The notes: generated by a model from the letters alone, not told the origin. A DNA stretch of 64,000 bases from Glycomyces sp. YM15 (GCF_016918015.1 NZ_JAERMK010000021.1:47305-111304), one strand, 5' to 3'. Shown: positions 52,519 through 61,068, numbered from the stretch's first letter. A program made the numbers and translations.

Positions 52519-52847
52519 CCGAGCCGCTATCCCCCGCTGAAACAGCTGTCGCGGCCGCGCTCGCGCGCGACTTCAACCTCCACCACAGCGACGGCATCGC
52601 CCGCTTGGGCCCAGCCGACTTCACCGACGCGGCTCGCGCAGCCGTGGCCGCCGCAGCTCCCCTCATCCTGGAACACGCCGCCGCGAGCATCGAAGCGCAA
52701 CGAGCAGAGCTGCGTTCCATCGCTTCGCGCCTGCTGGCACAAGGTGACACGCGAGCTGACGCCCGCCTGCAAGGACTCGACGAAGCAGCGCAGATCGTCC
52801 GCAGCCTCACCGATCATCGACCCGACACAGGGAGCTCCAGTGCCTGA
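52515..52847 (+). CDS. Small helical hypothetical protein
   Basis: The product has 110 residues, nearly all helix (ETAVAAALARDFNLH; DAARAAVAAAAPLILEHAAASIEAQRAELRSIA). It belongs to a common actinophage type with an S-x-A-x-A-VA-AL opening. No catalytic residues are seen. It overlaps the next GTG by eight bases. Confidence 0.55.
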   Translation: MTEPLSPAETAVAAALARDFNLHHSDGIARLGPADFTDAARAAVAAAAPLILEHAAASIEAQRAELRSIASRLLAQGDTRADARLQGLDEAAQIVRSLTDHRPDTGSSSA

Positions 52848-53316
52848 CACCCGACTCACCCTTGACACCCTCATGGACATGCGCGGACGGCAGCGGCTCC
52901 TGGCCGAGAGCGGGATCGCTCCTGCCGCCGCGGCCGACATTGACGCGCTCCTGGTGGAAGTGGCCCGTCTGGATAACCACGCTAAAGCCGGTTGGGAGCA
53001 AGCCGACCAGGCAGCACGAGAACGGGACGCGTACAAGAAGGCCAAAGAGGAGAACGACGAGCGGTTCCAGCTCGCCGCCGCCGATGCCCGGCAACAGCAT
53101 GCGGAAGCGCTCGAGCTCGCCCGTGAACTCGAAGGGCATCTCGCCGCGTCGCGGTACCGGCACCGTGCCTACCCGTCTGCCGACAACCCGAACGCGTACT
53201 GCCTCTCGTGCGTGACCGGCAAGAAGGAACCCCATTCGAACTTTCCCGAGTACGTGAAGTGGCCGTGCCCGGATGCGGTCGACCTTGGACTGGCGGAAGA
53301 GGCCAAGCGTGGCTAG
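52840..53316 (+). CDS. Coiled-coil protein with C-terminal Cys/His pair
   Basis: The product has 158 residues from GTG 52840 with AGGGAGC upstream. A long coiled coil (ADQAARERDAYKKAKEENDERF then ARQQHAEALELARELEGHL) precedes YRHRAYPSADNPNAYCLSCVTGKKEPH, which may bind zinc. It resembles accessory proteins of actinophages with similar coils. Function unknown. Confidence 0.6.
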   Translation: MPDTRLTLDTLMDMRGRQRLLAESGIAPAAAADIDALLVEVARLDNHAKAGWEQADQAARERDAYKKAKEENDERFQLAAADARQQHAEALELARELEGHLAASRYRHRAYPSADNPNAYCLSCVTGKKEPHSNFPEYVKWPCPDAVDLGLAEEAKRG

Positions 53317-53521
53317 CGCGCGCGTACGCCGAGAAGCCCGGTACCGGATCGTCGACATCGTCACGGGCGTCCTCGAAGGCGACGACCGTATCGCCGTCGA
53401 CCACGGCTACACCGATGAGGAATACCGCGACATCTGCGACGAGATCCGCCGTGTGCTCGCCCGTCACGAGCGGTACGCCGCCGAGCTGCAGGAACCGGCT
53501 ACTGCGGTTCGGGGAGGATAA
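53309..53521 (+). CDS. Small hypothetical protein
   Basis: The product has 70 residues from GTG 53309, overlapping the upstream stop by eight bases. ARYRIVDIVTGVLEGDDRIAVDHGYTDEEYRDICDEIRRVLARHERY is helical and acidic. Not recognised. Confidence 0.55.
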   Translation: MASARVRREARYRIVDIVTGVLEGDDRIAVDHGYTDEEYRDICDEIRRVLARHERYAAELQEPATAVRGG

Positions 53522-53523
53522 CC

Positions 53524-53733
53524 ATGAAGCCATGTGCGATCGGCGTGCACGTCCGCGACATTCGGACCGGCATCGCCTACCGCGTGACAGGCACCTGCGA
53601 CTGCGCCGTGCAGAACTACGGTGCGTACGTGGACGCGTTGCACTTGAACGCTGACGGCGTCCGCGAGTCACGCTTCCTCGAGTGGGAGGTCTTGGAGCCG
53701 TTGAACGCCGAGGACGGTGCCGGGGATGGCTGA
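53524..53733 (+). CDS. Small hypothetical protein
   Basis: The product has 69 residues with GGGGAGGA upstream of the ATG. AIGVHVRDIRTGIAYRVTGTCDCAVQNYGAYVDALHL reads as a small beta-rich domain. It overlaps the next frame by eight bases. Confidence 0.55.
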   Translation: MKPCAIGVHVRDIRTGIAYRVTGTCDCAVQNYGAYVDALHLNADGVRESRFLEWEVLEPLNAEDGAGDG

Positions 53734-53893
53734 AACGAGACGAGCCACCAAGCGCGGCAGCACGACCGTGGTCATCGCACCGCCGTCGACAATGCATCCC
53801 GGCCCGCGCCTCCCATGGTGGCACCAGGAACACTGCGCGATCGGCCCCACCGAGCCGTGCAACTGCAGCACCGCAGAGCGACTACGACCGTAA
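53726..53893 (+). CDS. Very small protein with Cys/His motif (55 aa)
   Basis: ATG 53726 opens 55 codons to TAA 53891-53893. WWHQEHCAIGPTEPCNCS gives His and three Cys in a likely metal site, and the N-terminus is basic. Overlap with the upstream gene and the GGGGAT before the ATG support it, but evidence is limited by its size. Confidence 0.45.
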   Translation: MAETRRATKRGSTTVVIAPPSTMHPGPRLPWWHQEHCAIGPTEPCNCSTAERLRP

Positions 53894-53904
53894 GGAGAAG
53901 TGCT

Positions 53905-54084
53905 GTGCCCGAGTATGAATGCCCGAACTGCTACCGGTGGGCGCCGTGGACCGACGGTGAGCTGGAAGCCGACGGCGACGGCCCCGACACCTACTGGTGC
54001 CAGACGTGCGGAGCGGAAACGCCGGTAGCAGCGATGGCCTCCCGCAACTTGGCTTCCACTGGCCCGGGCGGCAACCGGGCATGA
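53905..54084 (+). CDS. Small zinc-ribbon protein (59 aa)
   Basis: From GTG 53905, with AAGGAG 8 bases upstream, the product reads YECPNCYRWAPWTDGELEADG and YWCQTCGAETP, a two-knuckle zinc ribbon. Such tiny ribbons abound in actinophages. The stop overlaps the next ATG. Confidence 0.6.
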   Translation: MPEYECPNCYRWAPWTDGELEADGDGPDTYWCQTCGAETPVAAMASRNLASTGPGGNRA

Positions 54085-54389
54085 ACGTGGAACCGATCCG
54101 CCAGCGCTGGGCGAAGGACGAGACGCGCGCCGGCAAGGATGTCCGCCGGATCCTGGCCGTGCTCGACCGTACGAGGGCGCTCCTGGTCGACGCTGAAGCG
54201 GGCCTCGCGAAAGCCCGCGGTGAGCACGGCCAGACTTGCCTTGAGATCGTGTACTGGGACGACGGCGACTATGAAGGCGAATGCGAGCTGGCGAAGTTCC
54301 ACGCCGGGCCGCATTTCGACGGCCTGTACTGGTTCGACGACTACCGGGAGAAGGTTCCGGTGCCTGCGAACACGCAGGTCGTTCCGTGA
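54081..54389 (+). CDS. Hypothetical protein
   Basis: The product has 102 residues. A helical N-terminal half (AGKDVRRILAVLDRTRALLVDAEAGLAKARGEHG) is followed by YWDDGDYEGECELAKFHAGPHFDGLYWFDDY, an acidic, aromatic segment. Coupled to both neighbours by ATGA and GTGA overlaps. Not recognised. Confidence 0.55.
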   Translation: MNVEPIRQRWAKDETRAGKDVRRILAVLDRTRALLVDAEAGLAKARGEHGQTCLEIVYWDDGDYEGECELAKFHAGPHFDGLYWFDDYREKVPVPANTQVVP

Positions 54390-54589
54390 CTGGCTCCGAA
54401 TACCGGATCGTGTTCCAGATCGAGCAGCGCCACCCTGGTGAGTACGACTTCACCGAAGTCGGGTTTGGATCCTCAACCACTTGGGACAGCATCGAAGATG
54501 CACTCCATGATGTGGACGCGATCGTGCAGAACCAGTTGTGGGAGAGCCCGCCCGACCACCCCGAAGACTTTGAACGGAGCACCAGTTGA
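54386..54589 (+). CDS. Small hypothetical protein
   Basis: The product has 67 residues from a GTG overlapping the previous stop. EYRIVFQIEQRHPGEYDFTEVGFGSSTTWDSIEDALHDVDAIVQNQLWE looks like a small beta-beta-alpha domain. It is coupled to the next gene's TTG start. Confidence 0.55.
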   Translation: MTGSEYRIVFQIEQRHPGEYDFTEVGFGSSTTWDSIEDALHDVDAIVQNQLWESPPDHPEDFERSTS

Positions 54590-55545
54590 GCGCCATCATC
54601 TTCCACACCCCGAGCGGCAAGGCCACACTGTTCGGTTCTGAACGCGCGTGGCTTCGGCAGCTCGTGTTTCGGCACGCTGACGGCCACTGGGGTTTCCACG
54701 CCCCGATGGACGGGACGGCTCGAGCCCTTGCACTCGTCGACATGGCTGGTGCCGCGAATCTGGAACGAGCCGGTTCGGAGTACCTTCTCGAATACGCGGC
54801 CCAGCTGCGGCGGCTGGAACGCTCTGGCCCAACGGGTGGCCCCGGTGAGGGGTACTGGCAGGAGAAGCACCGGTTCCTTGACGTGTTCGCCACGGCCATG
54901 CGTGCCGGAGGGTGGTTCTTCCAAGCTGCAGGCGCCGAGCTGCACACGGATGATCTGGCCTACAACACGGTGCTCGTGACCGGCTCAGACCCGATCCGTC
55001 TCGCGGCGAAGATCGAAGGCCGCTGCAACGTGCACGGCTGGTTTGAAGGCCCCGACCGGGCTTGGGCTGCCGACCTGATCGATGAAGGCCTTGAGACGGG
55101 TCTCTACCGGCGGACGTTGGCCCGGCAAGATGTTACTGGGGCAACAACCTCGATCGACTCGCAAGGGTGGGAGGACGTCCAAGCGCTCTTGCGTGAACGC
55201 GACGACGAACCGGTCGTCATGTCGTACACGGTGGAAGGCGGGTTCCCGAACGTCGACTGTTCCGACATGGCCTGGCAGTGGCCTGAAGGTGTCGAGGTAG
55301 GGCAATGGGCGGCCCTCACCGAAGCCCAGATCGTTGAGCGAGAAGCCCGCGAAGAAGCTTGGGACCGCCTTCCGGCCGCCGAGCAGTGGGACCGCAGCAT
55401 GGCGTGGCTGCTTGAACACCGACCGTGGGGCCGCACCTGCCCGGACACGCTGGCTGCGCAAGGGTTCGGGCCGTTCAAGACGATCTTCGACGTGTTCCCG
55501 CCCGGGAACGTGCCGCGCCTGCCTTCGATAGTTGGTGCCCGGTGA
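54586..55545 (+). CDS. Hypothetical protein (319 aa)
   Basis: A TTG at 54586 that overlaps the previous stop (TTGA) starts a product with IIFHTPSGKATLFGSERAWLRQLV, then LARQDVTGATTSIDSQGWEDVQALLRERDDEPVVMSYT and MAWLLEHRPWGRTCPDTLAAQGFGPFKTIFDVF. It is a recurring unnamed actinophage/plasmid protein by style. No catalytic motif is evident. It ends coupled to the GTG at 55542. Confidence 0.6.
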   Translation: MSAIIFHTPSGKATLFGSERAWLRQLVFRHADGHWGFHAPMDGTARALALVDMAGAANLERAGSEYLLEYAAQLRRLERSGPTGGPGEGYWQEKHRFLDVFATAMRAGGWFFQAAGAELHTDDLAYNTVLVTGSDPIRLAAKIEGRCNVHGWFEGPDRAWAADLIDEGLETGLYRRTLARQDVTGATTSIDSQGWEDVQALLRERDDEPVVMSYTVEGGFPNVDCSDMAWQWPEGVEVGQWAALTEAQIVEREAREEAWDRLPAAEQWDRSMAWLLEHRPWGRTCPDTLAAQGFGPFKTIFDVFPPGNVPRLPSIVGAR

Positions 55546-55634
55546 GGGGCGCGAGCTACGGCCATGCAGGCCGCCGCAACACCGACCACGAAGGGGCGGT
55601 TGGTCCTGAGCTGACCGAGAAGGGGAAGGCGCCA

Positions 55635-56033
55635 ATGACGAGTGATGGCGTGGCGCCGTGTAGAACCGAGGCAGTCTTGGGTGACGTCCGCGACGAGCGC
55701 GTTCGTCAAGACGAGCGGTGGGGTGAGCAGCACCACCCCGATTACGACCCGCACGACATCCCCTCAGTTGTGCGCGGCGAGTACGCCTTCCGCGCCGAAC
55801 GCTGGAAAGCGATCAATGCGCAGCGCGCCGATCCCGGATGTGAAGTCAAGCACCGGCGTCCAACCGTGTCGTGCACCGCTTGGGACGGCATACTCCTCGA
55901 GGAGGTCTTCGAAGCGCTCGCAGAGGAGGACTCGGCGAAACTCCGCGCCGAGCTTGTTCAGGTTGCGGCTGTAGCGTGCGCATGGGTGGAAGCGATCGAC
56001 CGGCGAGAAACCAGCTCTGGAGGACCACAATGA
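55635..56033 (+). CDS. MazG-like or related phage protein
   Basis: ATG 55635 gives 132 residues and has GGGGAAGG upstream; a GTG at 55542 would add 31 residues. VRDERVRQDERWGEQHHPDYDPHD followed by WDGILLEEVFEALAEEDSAKLRAELVQVAAVACAWVEAIDRR matches a frequent actinophage family whose EExxEAxxEED helices resemble MazG-type nucleotide pyrophosphohydrolases. Whether it cleaves nucleotides is not known. Its stop overlaps the next ATG. Confidence 0.6.
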   Translation: MTSDGVAPCRTEAVLGDVRDERVRQDERWGEQHHPDYDPHDIPSVVRGEYAFRAERWKAINAQRADPGCEVKHRRPTVSCTAWDGILLEEVFEALAEEDSAKLRAELVQVAAVACAWVEAIDRRETSSGGPQ

Positions 56034-56329
56034 CGCGCATTGACACGGCGGCCATCCGCGCCCGCCTGGACGCCTCCAGCCCCGGGCCTTGGTTTGCCAG
56101 TGGCCAAGGACCGTATGACGACGACTGCACGGTCACCGTCGGAGAAGACGCTGATGAGCTTGCCGTCTGCCCCGACTGCGGTACCCGCGGCGGCATGACC
56201 ACCGCGAACGCCGCGTTCATCTCCCACGCCCCCGAAGACATCGGAGCGCAGCTAGCCGACCGGGAACGCCTCGTACGCGACCCCGCAGCCGCGACAGCGC
56301 TGCTCGAGCACTACCAGCCAGCACGATGA
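56030..56329 (+). CDS. Small actinophage protein of the family also seen at 22481
   Basis: The product has 99 residues. AIRARLDASSPGPWFASGQ and TTANAAFISHAPEDIGAQLADRERL fit the common plan of an xPGPWx opening, then A--FI-HAPED---L. A Cys pair (VCPDCGTRGG) sits between. The relative at 22481 is broken by a frameshift and this one is intact. The stop overlaps the next ATG. Confidence 0.65.
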   Translation: MTRIDTAAIRARLDASSPGPWFASGQGPYDDDCTVTVGEDADELAVCPDCGTRGGMTTANAAFISHAPEDIGAQLADRERLVRDPAAATALLEHYQPAR

Positions 56330-56514
56330 CGTCGATTCGGCTCCGCGGCACTCCGGAGGACAACCAGCGGGTGCACGACCACCTTGCGGACGCGTTCACG
56401 ATCGTCAAGTCCAGCGCTGACCTGAAGCGCCGGAACCGAGACGGCAGCGAGTTCTGGGACCGATACCTGGTCGTTGGACTGCCCGATACGGACACCGACG
56501 AGTCCGCAACCTGA
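56326..56514 (+). CDS. Small hypothetical protein
   Basis: The product has 62 residues. SIRLRGTPEDNQRVHDHLADAFTIVKSSADLKRRNRDGSEFWDRYLVV suggests an alpha/beta fold. It is coupled by overlap to the gene before it. Similar small proteins occur in actinophages. No function is assigned. Confidence 0.55.
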   Translation: MTSIRLRGTPEDNQRVHDHLADAFTIVKSSADLKRRNRDGSEFWDRYLVVGLPDTDTDESAT

Positions 56515-56576
56515 CAGCTCGGCCGGCGCCGCTCCCGTAGCGTTCCTTGTAATCGTGGGTGAAGGAGCCGTGAGCG

Positions 56577-56825
56577 ATGAACGAAGTGACCCCGTGGCGC
56601 AAGTCGAAGTGCAGCAGCGGAAACGGCAGCACGAACTGCGTCGAAGCGCGCTGGCGGAAGTCCAGCCGAAGTGCCGACAGCGGCAACGGCAACTGCGTGG
56701 AGGCCCGCGCGCACGACGGTGCGTTCGACGTCCGCGACTCGAAACTCAACGACGCCTCACCGATCTTCACCATTCCCACCGGCGACTTCCAGGCGCTCTT
56801 GGACACCGCGAACCACCGCCCTTGA
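56577..56825 (+). CDS. DUF397 protein with duplicated N-terminal motif
   Basis: The product has 82 residues. DUF397 normally opens with one W-KSS-S-G-G-NCVEVA unit, then VRDSK and F--W--F. Here two units occur in tandem, PWRKSKCSSGNGSTNCVEA and RWRKSSRSADSGNGNCVEA, then VRDSKLNDASPIFTIPTGDF. Known: in actinomycetes DUF397 proteins pair with Scr1-type XRE regulators, but none is adjacent here. GAAGGAG lies upstream of the ATG. Confidence 0.85.
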   Translation: MNEVTPWRKSKCSSGNGSTNCVEARWRKSSRSADSGNGNCVEARAHDGAFDVRDSKLNDASPIFTIPTGDFQALLDTANHRP

Positions 56826-56834
56826 CGGGGCCGC

Positions 56835-56860
56835 GCGTGTGCGGCGATCACCGCACACGC
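56835..56860. terminator. Bidirectional hairpin terminator between convergent genes
   Basis: GCGTGTGCGG (56835-56844) and its exact complement (56851-56860) with a six-base loop follow the DUF397 stop. Poly-T is lacking, but position between convergent operons and stem strength suggest that it ends transcripts from both sides. Confidence 0.65.
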
Positions 56861-56909
56861 TCCGACCAGGGGCTAACGCGCGGAGGTGTCTGGAATTCTG
56901 GCTTGATGG

Positions 56910-58196
56910 TCACTCCCACTGCATGACCCGGGGCGTGCCGTCGTCGTAGCGAGGATCGGGTTCCGTGAACGCCGTCAGAAACTGCAATCCGCCCTGGTTG
57001 ACGCAGTCGGTTGCGAACTCGATCGCTTGCGCTTTGATGCCGGCTTCGTCCGTGTCGGTGTCGACGGTTGCCTCCACTGGCGTGTACGACGCCAGAGGAA
57101 CAGACCCGTCCGTGTACGCGTACCCGAAGTTGTCCTGCCCGGCAATGAGCAAGCGCTCGCTGCCTTCCCATTCGACCCCGAGGCGCACGTCGTACGAGTG
57201 CCCGCCGAAGTGGTCCGCGGCGGCTTTGACGAGGCCGAACAGGTCGCACACGAGGGTTTCCAGGCGCCACGCCCGGAACTCGTGCGGCTGCCATTCAGTG
57301 TTGTTGGGCCCTTTGTGTCCGCCGAGGGCAGCAGTAATCCAGATCGCGCCGTCGAAGTGCACGCCCGCGTGCGCATGCAGCCATGGTGCCGCTTCGCTCT
57401 TGTTGTTCCTGGCGACCCAACGGCGTAGACCAGGACGCGGATTGCGTTCGTCGACCGACGTCAGTGGGTGCTGGTGCTCCTGCGCCATGCGGTACCCGAT
57501 GCCGCGAGCAGCCCCCACGACATTGGCGGCGTCGTCCCTCGCGGGTTTGTCCCGTAGCGGCGCTGGGACACGCGGCCTGGCGACAGCGACGCCCCATGCA
57601 AGTTCGGACGGGGCAGTCCACGCGGCCGCGTCCGCGTACAACCGGTCGAGCGCGTCGGCAGCGTTCCGACGTTCAGCGAACCGGTCCCGGTAGGCGGCCT
57701 CCAGGTCACGTTCGCTCATCCACACGGTGTCCGCGCCGTTGCGCACCGGCGCCCGGAAGCCGTCCTTCGCAGTTCCAATGAGGTGGGGACGTTCGGCGCT
57801 TGCGGGGACCACTACGGCTACCGCCCGCTGCGTGTCCGAACCCATCGGGTACGCCTTGACGCCAAGCACGGAGGGGTGCGCGTGCGACGCTGGGATTTGC
57901 GTCAGGGACCGCTCGAGACCCTCAGACCATTCCCCCGCGTGCATTCGTGTTTGCGCCGCGCGTTTCTCTTCCTGGACGCCGTAGACGAGGACCCCGCCGC
58001 GGCCGTTCGCGAACGCTACGACGTCCTTGAGATATTCGGAATCTGGAGCTCCCAAGCCTTTTCGCTCGGGAAGCTGACGCTTCCAGTCGAGGTCGTCCGT
58101 TTCGGCAAGCTGCTCTGTGACGGCGTCACGGAGCAGGTCATCGTCAATCGGACCGGGTGGACGGTTCAAGAGGCGATGCAGGGCTGTGTATTCCAT
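56910..58196 (-). CDS. AlbA_2/Schlafen-type DNA-binding domain protein
   Basis: The product has 428 residues from ATG 58196 (the frame is open further upstream but without coding style). TDDLDWKRQLPERKG (~31-45) and LKDVVAFANGRGGVLVYGVQEE (~54-75) are the AlbA_2 core, followed by HLIGTAKDGFRAPVRNGADTVWMSERDLE. The second half (ALGGHKGPNNTEWQPHEFRAWRLETLVCDLFGLVKAAADHFGG) is of unknown type. AlbA_2 proteins bind DNA or RNA and often act as regulators or nucleases. No Schlafen nuclease triad can be identified with confidence. Confidence 0.8.
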   Translation of the reverse strand: MEYTALHRLLNRPPGPIDDDLLRDAVTEQLAETDDLDWKRQLPERKGLGAPDSEYLKDVVAFANGRGGVLVYGVQEEKRAAQTRMHAGEWSEGLERSLTQIPASHAHPSVLGVKAYPMGSDTQRAVAVVVPASAERPHLIGTAKDGFRAPVRNGADTVWMSERDLEAAYRDRFAERRNAADALDRLYADAAAWTAPSELAWGVAVARPRVPAPLRDKPARDDAANVVGAARGIGYRMAQEHQHPLTSVDERNPRPGLRRWVARNNKSEAAPWLHAHAGVHFDGAIWITAALGGHKGPNNTEWQPHEFRAWRLETLVCDLFGLVKAAADHFGGHSYDVRLGVEWEGSERLLIAGQDNFGYAYTDGSVPLASYTPVEATVDTDTDEAGIKAQAIEFATDCVNQGGLQFLTAFTEPDPRYDDGTPRVMQWE

Positions 58197-58343
58197 GCCT
58201 GATTCTTGCACCGAGCGTGGTCGTGCAGCGGCCAGGACGGCTGCCGTGGCCACGGTCCAGATCCGTTCTGCGGGAGCGGCGACGCGCCGCGACACGCTCA
58301 CAGATTCCGCCGATCACGGTGGGCAGGATCGACAATCACTCGC

Positions 58344-58772
58344 ATGTCGATCACACCGAACTGCTCTGCTAGAACCCTTGCCCGCTACCGTGTCACGGCC
58401 GTGGTGACACTCGGACTGATGGCCGTTGGTTGCTCCGCCGCTTCAACCTACGACGAGCGGATCGAGTATCTGAACACGGTGTCTGCACGCGGCGTCGAAC
58501 TGCACGATTTGATCGTCGCCGGTGACGGAGACCCCGATGACGAACGATGCAGGGAGCTGTACGCCGGGCTTGAAGAGGAAGTCCCATCGTTTGAAGACTG
58601 GGGCGTCTCGAACTGGGAGGAGGAGGAAGCGTTCATCGCGCAAGCTGAGCAAGTCTTCGTCGACTCGTGCCTTTCGGGGAAGGCCGCGTCGGCGGACCTC
58701 CTGGACGTGATGGAGTCCCCGACCCCGACCACGCCAGCGACGCCGATCGAGAGCGCCGCAGCTGCCAAGTAG
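58344..58772 (+). CDS. Predicted small lipoprotein
   Basis: The product has 142 residues. YRVTAVVTLGLMAVGC (~15-30) is a signal peptide with a lipobox-like LMAVGC ending, so the Cys is probably lipidated and the remainder outside the membrane. The mature part is acidic (NWEEEEAFIAQAEQVFVD) and ends in a Pro-Thr tail. Phage lipoproteins often block superinfection, but there is no direct evidence here. Confidence 0.6.
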   Translation: MSITPNCSARTLARYRVTAVVTLGLMAVGCSAASTYDERIEYLNTVSARGVELHDLIVAGDGDPDDERCRELYAGLEEEVPSFEDWGVSNWEEEEAFIAQAEQVFVDSCLSGKAASADLLDVMESPTPTTPATPIESAAAAK

Positions 58773-58779
58773 CAGTGTC

Positions 58780-59481
58780 TCAGACGCGGCACTGGTCGAC
58801 GAGTGCCCCGGCGATCCCCGCGCAATACGCGCTATTCAGGTCGTGGCCGTCAGGGCAGTCGACGACGACCGCTGACGGGACGGCCTCGCGAATGCGGTCC
58901 GTGACGGCGGCTGCGGCGCCGGCGTCATTGTGCGGCACGACCAGGCGCACGAGCTGTGATGCGGCGAGCCGGGGTACGAAGTCGTCCTGCCAGCCTTCAA
59001 CGGTCGGGATGCCGATTGCGGGCACGCCGTGCATGAACGCTGTCATCGTGTCGATCTCGTTGAAGCACACGGTGACTGGTGAACGCTCGTAATAGTCGTC
59101 GTTGAACAGCTTCGGGTACTTCATTGGGGGTCCGGTGACCGGCGCGTTGCCCTTGTGCGTGCATTGCGGTGTCACGCACGCGAAGCGGAACGCGACCGTG
59201 TCGCGGCCGTTCGGCAGCGCCCTCGAGTACGGGATCACGAGCTTTCCGGCGTACGCGGCGTGGCCTCGGGCGGGCTTAGCGACGTAGCCGAGCCGGAACC
59301 ATTCCCTGGTCGAGCAGCCCCGGAGCCATATGTGTCCCAGGCGCTTGCTTGCGATGAACTCGGCAGCTGGGGACCGCCAGTACGCCTTCTGGTACTGGTC
59401 GGTGAGGGCGTTCAGAGGTCCGCCGGGCTCTGACGGGAGTTGCACGATCCCGCCTGAGTTGGGGTAGAAGTACATCGGCAT
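58780..59481 (-). CDS. DnaG-like protein with Toprim domain (altered residues)
   Basis: The product has 233 residues. LGHIWLRGCSTREWFRLGYVAK and KLVIPYSR resemble the primase core, then PVTVCFNEIDTMTAFMHGVPAIGIP occupies Toprim motif 1 and LVVPHNDAGAAAAVTDRI motif 2. Compared with the usual EGxxD and DxD, the first Glu is replaced (FNEID) and the first Asp of motif 2 is His (HND). The zinc-binding and helicase-binding parts of DnaG are absent. It may be an inactive or divergent phage primase subunit. Confidence 0.7.
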   Translation of the reverse strand: MPMYFYPNSGGIVQLPSEPGGPLNALTDQYQKAYWRSPAAEFIASKRLGHIWLRGCSTREWFRLGYVAKPARGHAAYAGKLVIPYSRALPNGRDTVAFRFACVTPQCTHKGNAPVTGPPMKYPKLFNDDYYERSPVTVCFNEIDTMTAFMHGVPAIGIPTVEGWQDDFVPRLAASQLVRLVVPHNDAGAAAAVTDRIREAVPSAVVVDCPDGHDLNSAYCAGIAGALVDQCRV

Positions 59482-59515
59482 GAGGAGACGCTAGCGGACG
59501 GCGGTGAACCCTGCC

Positions 59516-60595
59516 CTACCCGAACGGTCCCACCCGGTCCAGAGACTCCAAGTAGTTCCGCGCCCGCCGATACGATCGCGCATTTCGGACTCGAGCTGGA
59601 TGCACTCCGGCCTCAGGCACCTTGAGCCCCGGCTTCGAAAACAACGGCGCAACCTCCCGGCACGGCACCCGCGGGGTGACTCCGCACTGGCCGCACCAGA
59701 ATCGCGTCGCAGCTTCGACATCAACGGTAAGGAACCGCTGGTCACGCCGATACTTGTCGTCCCACACGCTCGCGCGTTCACGCGTGAACGCAGCCTTGTC
59801 GGGACCCTTACTGCGACTCCAGCAGGTTTCATGCCATCCCCATGACCGTTCAACAAGGTAACTGGTGCAGTGCGGGCATCGTTCAGCTTCGATTTCAGGA
59901 ATGTCTTCAGGCCGGGATGGGCAGACGATCACGCCGTTTCCCACGTCGATAGCTTCGGGCCCTGCGCATGGAGTGCCAGGCTCGGCAAAGCACGTTCCGC
60001 ATTCGATCAGCATTGCCAGTTCCAGCCAGTCGCTGGTGCGGAGATTGAAGGGAACGCCGGCACCGTCAAGCAGCTGATAAGGAGTGGGCGTCGGCTGCCG
60101 TTGCGGCGGCGGTGGTGGTGAGGCGGCCGTGACCGCAGGCGCTGGAGGACGCTCCCGGTAGGTCTGGATTGCGAAAGCGGTCGCAGAGGCGGGCATGCCG
60201 GCTACGCCAAGGAGCGCGAGCCTGGCCCGCACCGTTTCTGGATGACGCCCGAACTCTTCCGCGATGTCCGTGATGCCGACGCTTTCGTTCCACAGGTGCA
60301 GCATGCGCTCGTCATCACCGTGCGACCACGGGTCGTACGCGTTGGCCCACGCAGCTCGGAACACGCTGACACTCGGTGCATCGGGTTCGTCGCCTGCGTC
60401 GCCTGTCCATAGCCAGCGGCCCGAAGCGTCCCGGATCGCATGGCAGTGCTCCGCTTCGTCCGCGCTCAAATGAGCCCAGCACACCACCACAGGCAGCGGA
60501 CAGCAGGGAAGTACAGGCCATTCCGCCGCCGTCTCGCTGCATCGCTGACCCTCGACACCCCTCCAGGTGCACCGCGGCGTGTATTGCTGGTACAT
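59516..60595 (-). CDS. Zinc-finger and HTH protein
   Basis: ATG 60595 was chosen; frames further upstream lie over the DUF3307 gene. The 359-residue product has MLHLWNESVGITDIAEEFGRHPETVRARLALLGV, a helix-turn-helix (~92-125), and three Cys motifs: CGTCFAEPGTPC, CPHCTSYLVERSWGWHETC and CGQCGVTPRVPC. The first and third resemble a common actinomycete zinc finger (C-xC-A-PG-PC). A proline-rich linker separates them. Likely a DNA-binding regulator or replication accessory protein. Confidence 0.65.
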   Translation of the reverse strand: MYQQYTPRCTWRGVEGQRCSETAAEWPVLPCCPLPVVVCWAHLSADEAEHCHAIRDASGRWLWTGDAGDEPDAPSVSVFRAAWANAYDPWSHGDDERMLHLWNESVGITDIAEEFGRHPETVRARLALLGVAGMPASATAFAIQTYRERPPAPAVTAASPPPPPQRQPTPTPYQLLDGAGVPFNLRTSDWLELAMLIECGTCFAEPGTPCAGPEAIDVGNGVIVCPSRPEDIPEIEAERCPHCTSYLVERSWGWHETCWSRSKGPDKAAFTRERASVWDDKYRRDQRFLTVDVEAATRFWCGQCGVTPRVPCREVAPLFSKPGLKVPEAGVHPARVRNARSYRRARNYLESLDRVGPFG

Positions 60596-60669
60596 GCACG
60601 GCACGGTATCGGACCACGGTCGCGAATGGAACCCGCGCGCCGAGTCTGCCGCAGCGTTTCTCTGCCGCG

Positions 60670-61059
60670 TCAAGCGAGCCATGCCAGCGCCGCTGAGTTG
60701 ATGACAAGATGCATCGTGTTGTCCGCGACGATGAGCAGTGCGACAGCGAACCCTGTGTCCTTCTCCGGCGGGTAGCCGGTCGCATGGCATTTCGTCCACG
60801 GCGGGTTCCAGCCTCGCGGCGCGATGTGGTTCTTCAACCACACCAGGTGCCGGGCGAGCCGGTACCGGTCGATGACGATGTGCGTGCCAGCGATGACGGC
60901 CAGCGCCCACGGCGACTGCGTGAGGAACAGGAACGGCAGCGTGTACGTGAGGCCGTGAACGACCGCGGGCCACCACCGTTTGGTCTTCTCTGTCGCTGCC
61001 CAGTCGCTCTGCAGGACGTAGTCACCGACGAGATGCGCAATGAAGCCTTCAACGATCAC
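60670..61059 (-). CDS. DUF3307 membrane protein
   Basis: The product has 129 residues from a GTG. LVGDYVLQSDWAATEKTK (~10-27), VVHGLTYTLPFLFL and AGTHIVIDRYRLARHLVWLKNH match the DUF3307 family of phage and bacterial membrane proteins. Two or three hydrophobic segments are evident. Function unknown. It lies 9 bases after the Pycsar-like gene in the same leftward run. Confidence 0.85.
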   Translation of the reverse strand: MIVEGFIAHLVGDYVLQSDWAATEKTKRWWPAVVHGLTYTLPFLFLTQSPWALAVIAGTHIVIDRYRLARHLVWLKNHIAPRGWNPPWTKCHATGYPPEKDTGFAVALLIVADNTMHLVINSAALAWLA

Positions 61060-61068
61060 GACGGTCCC

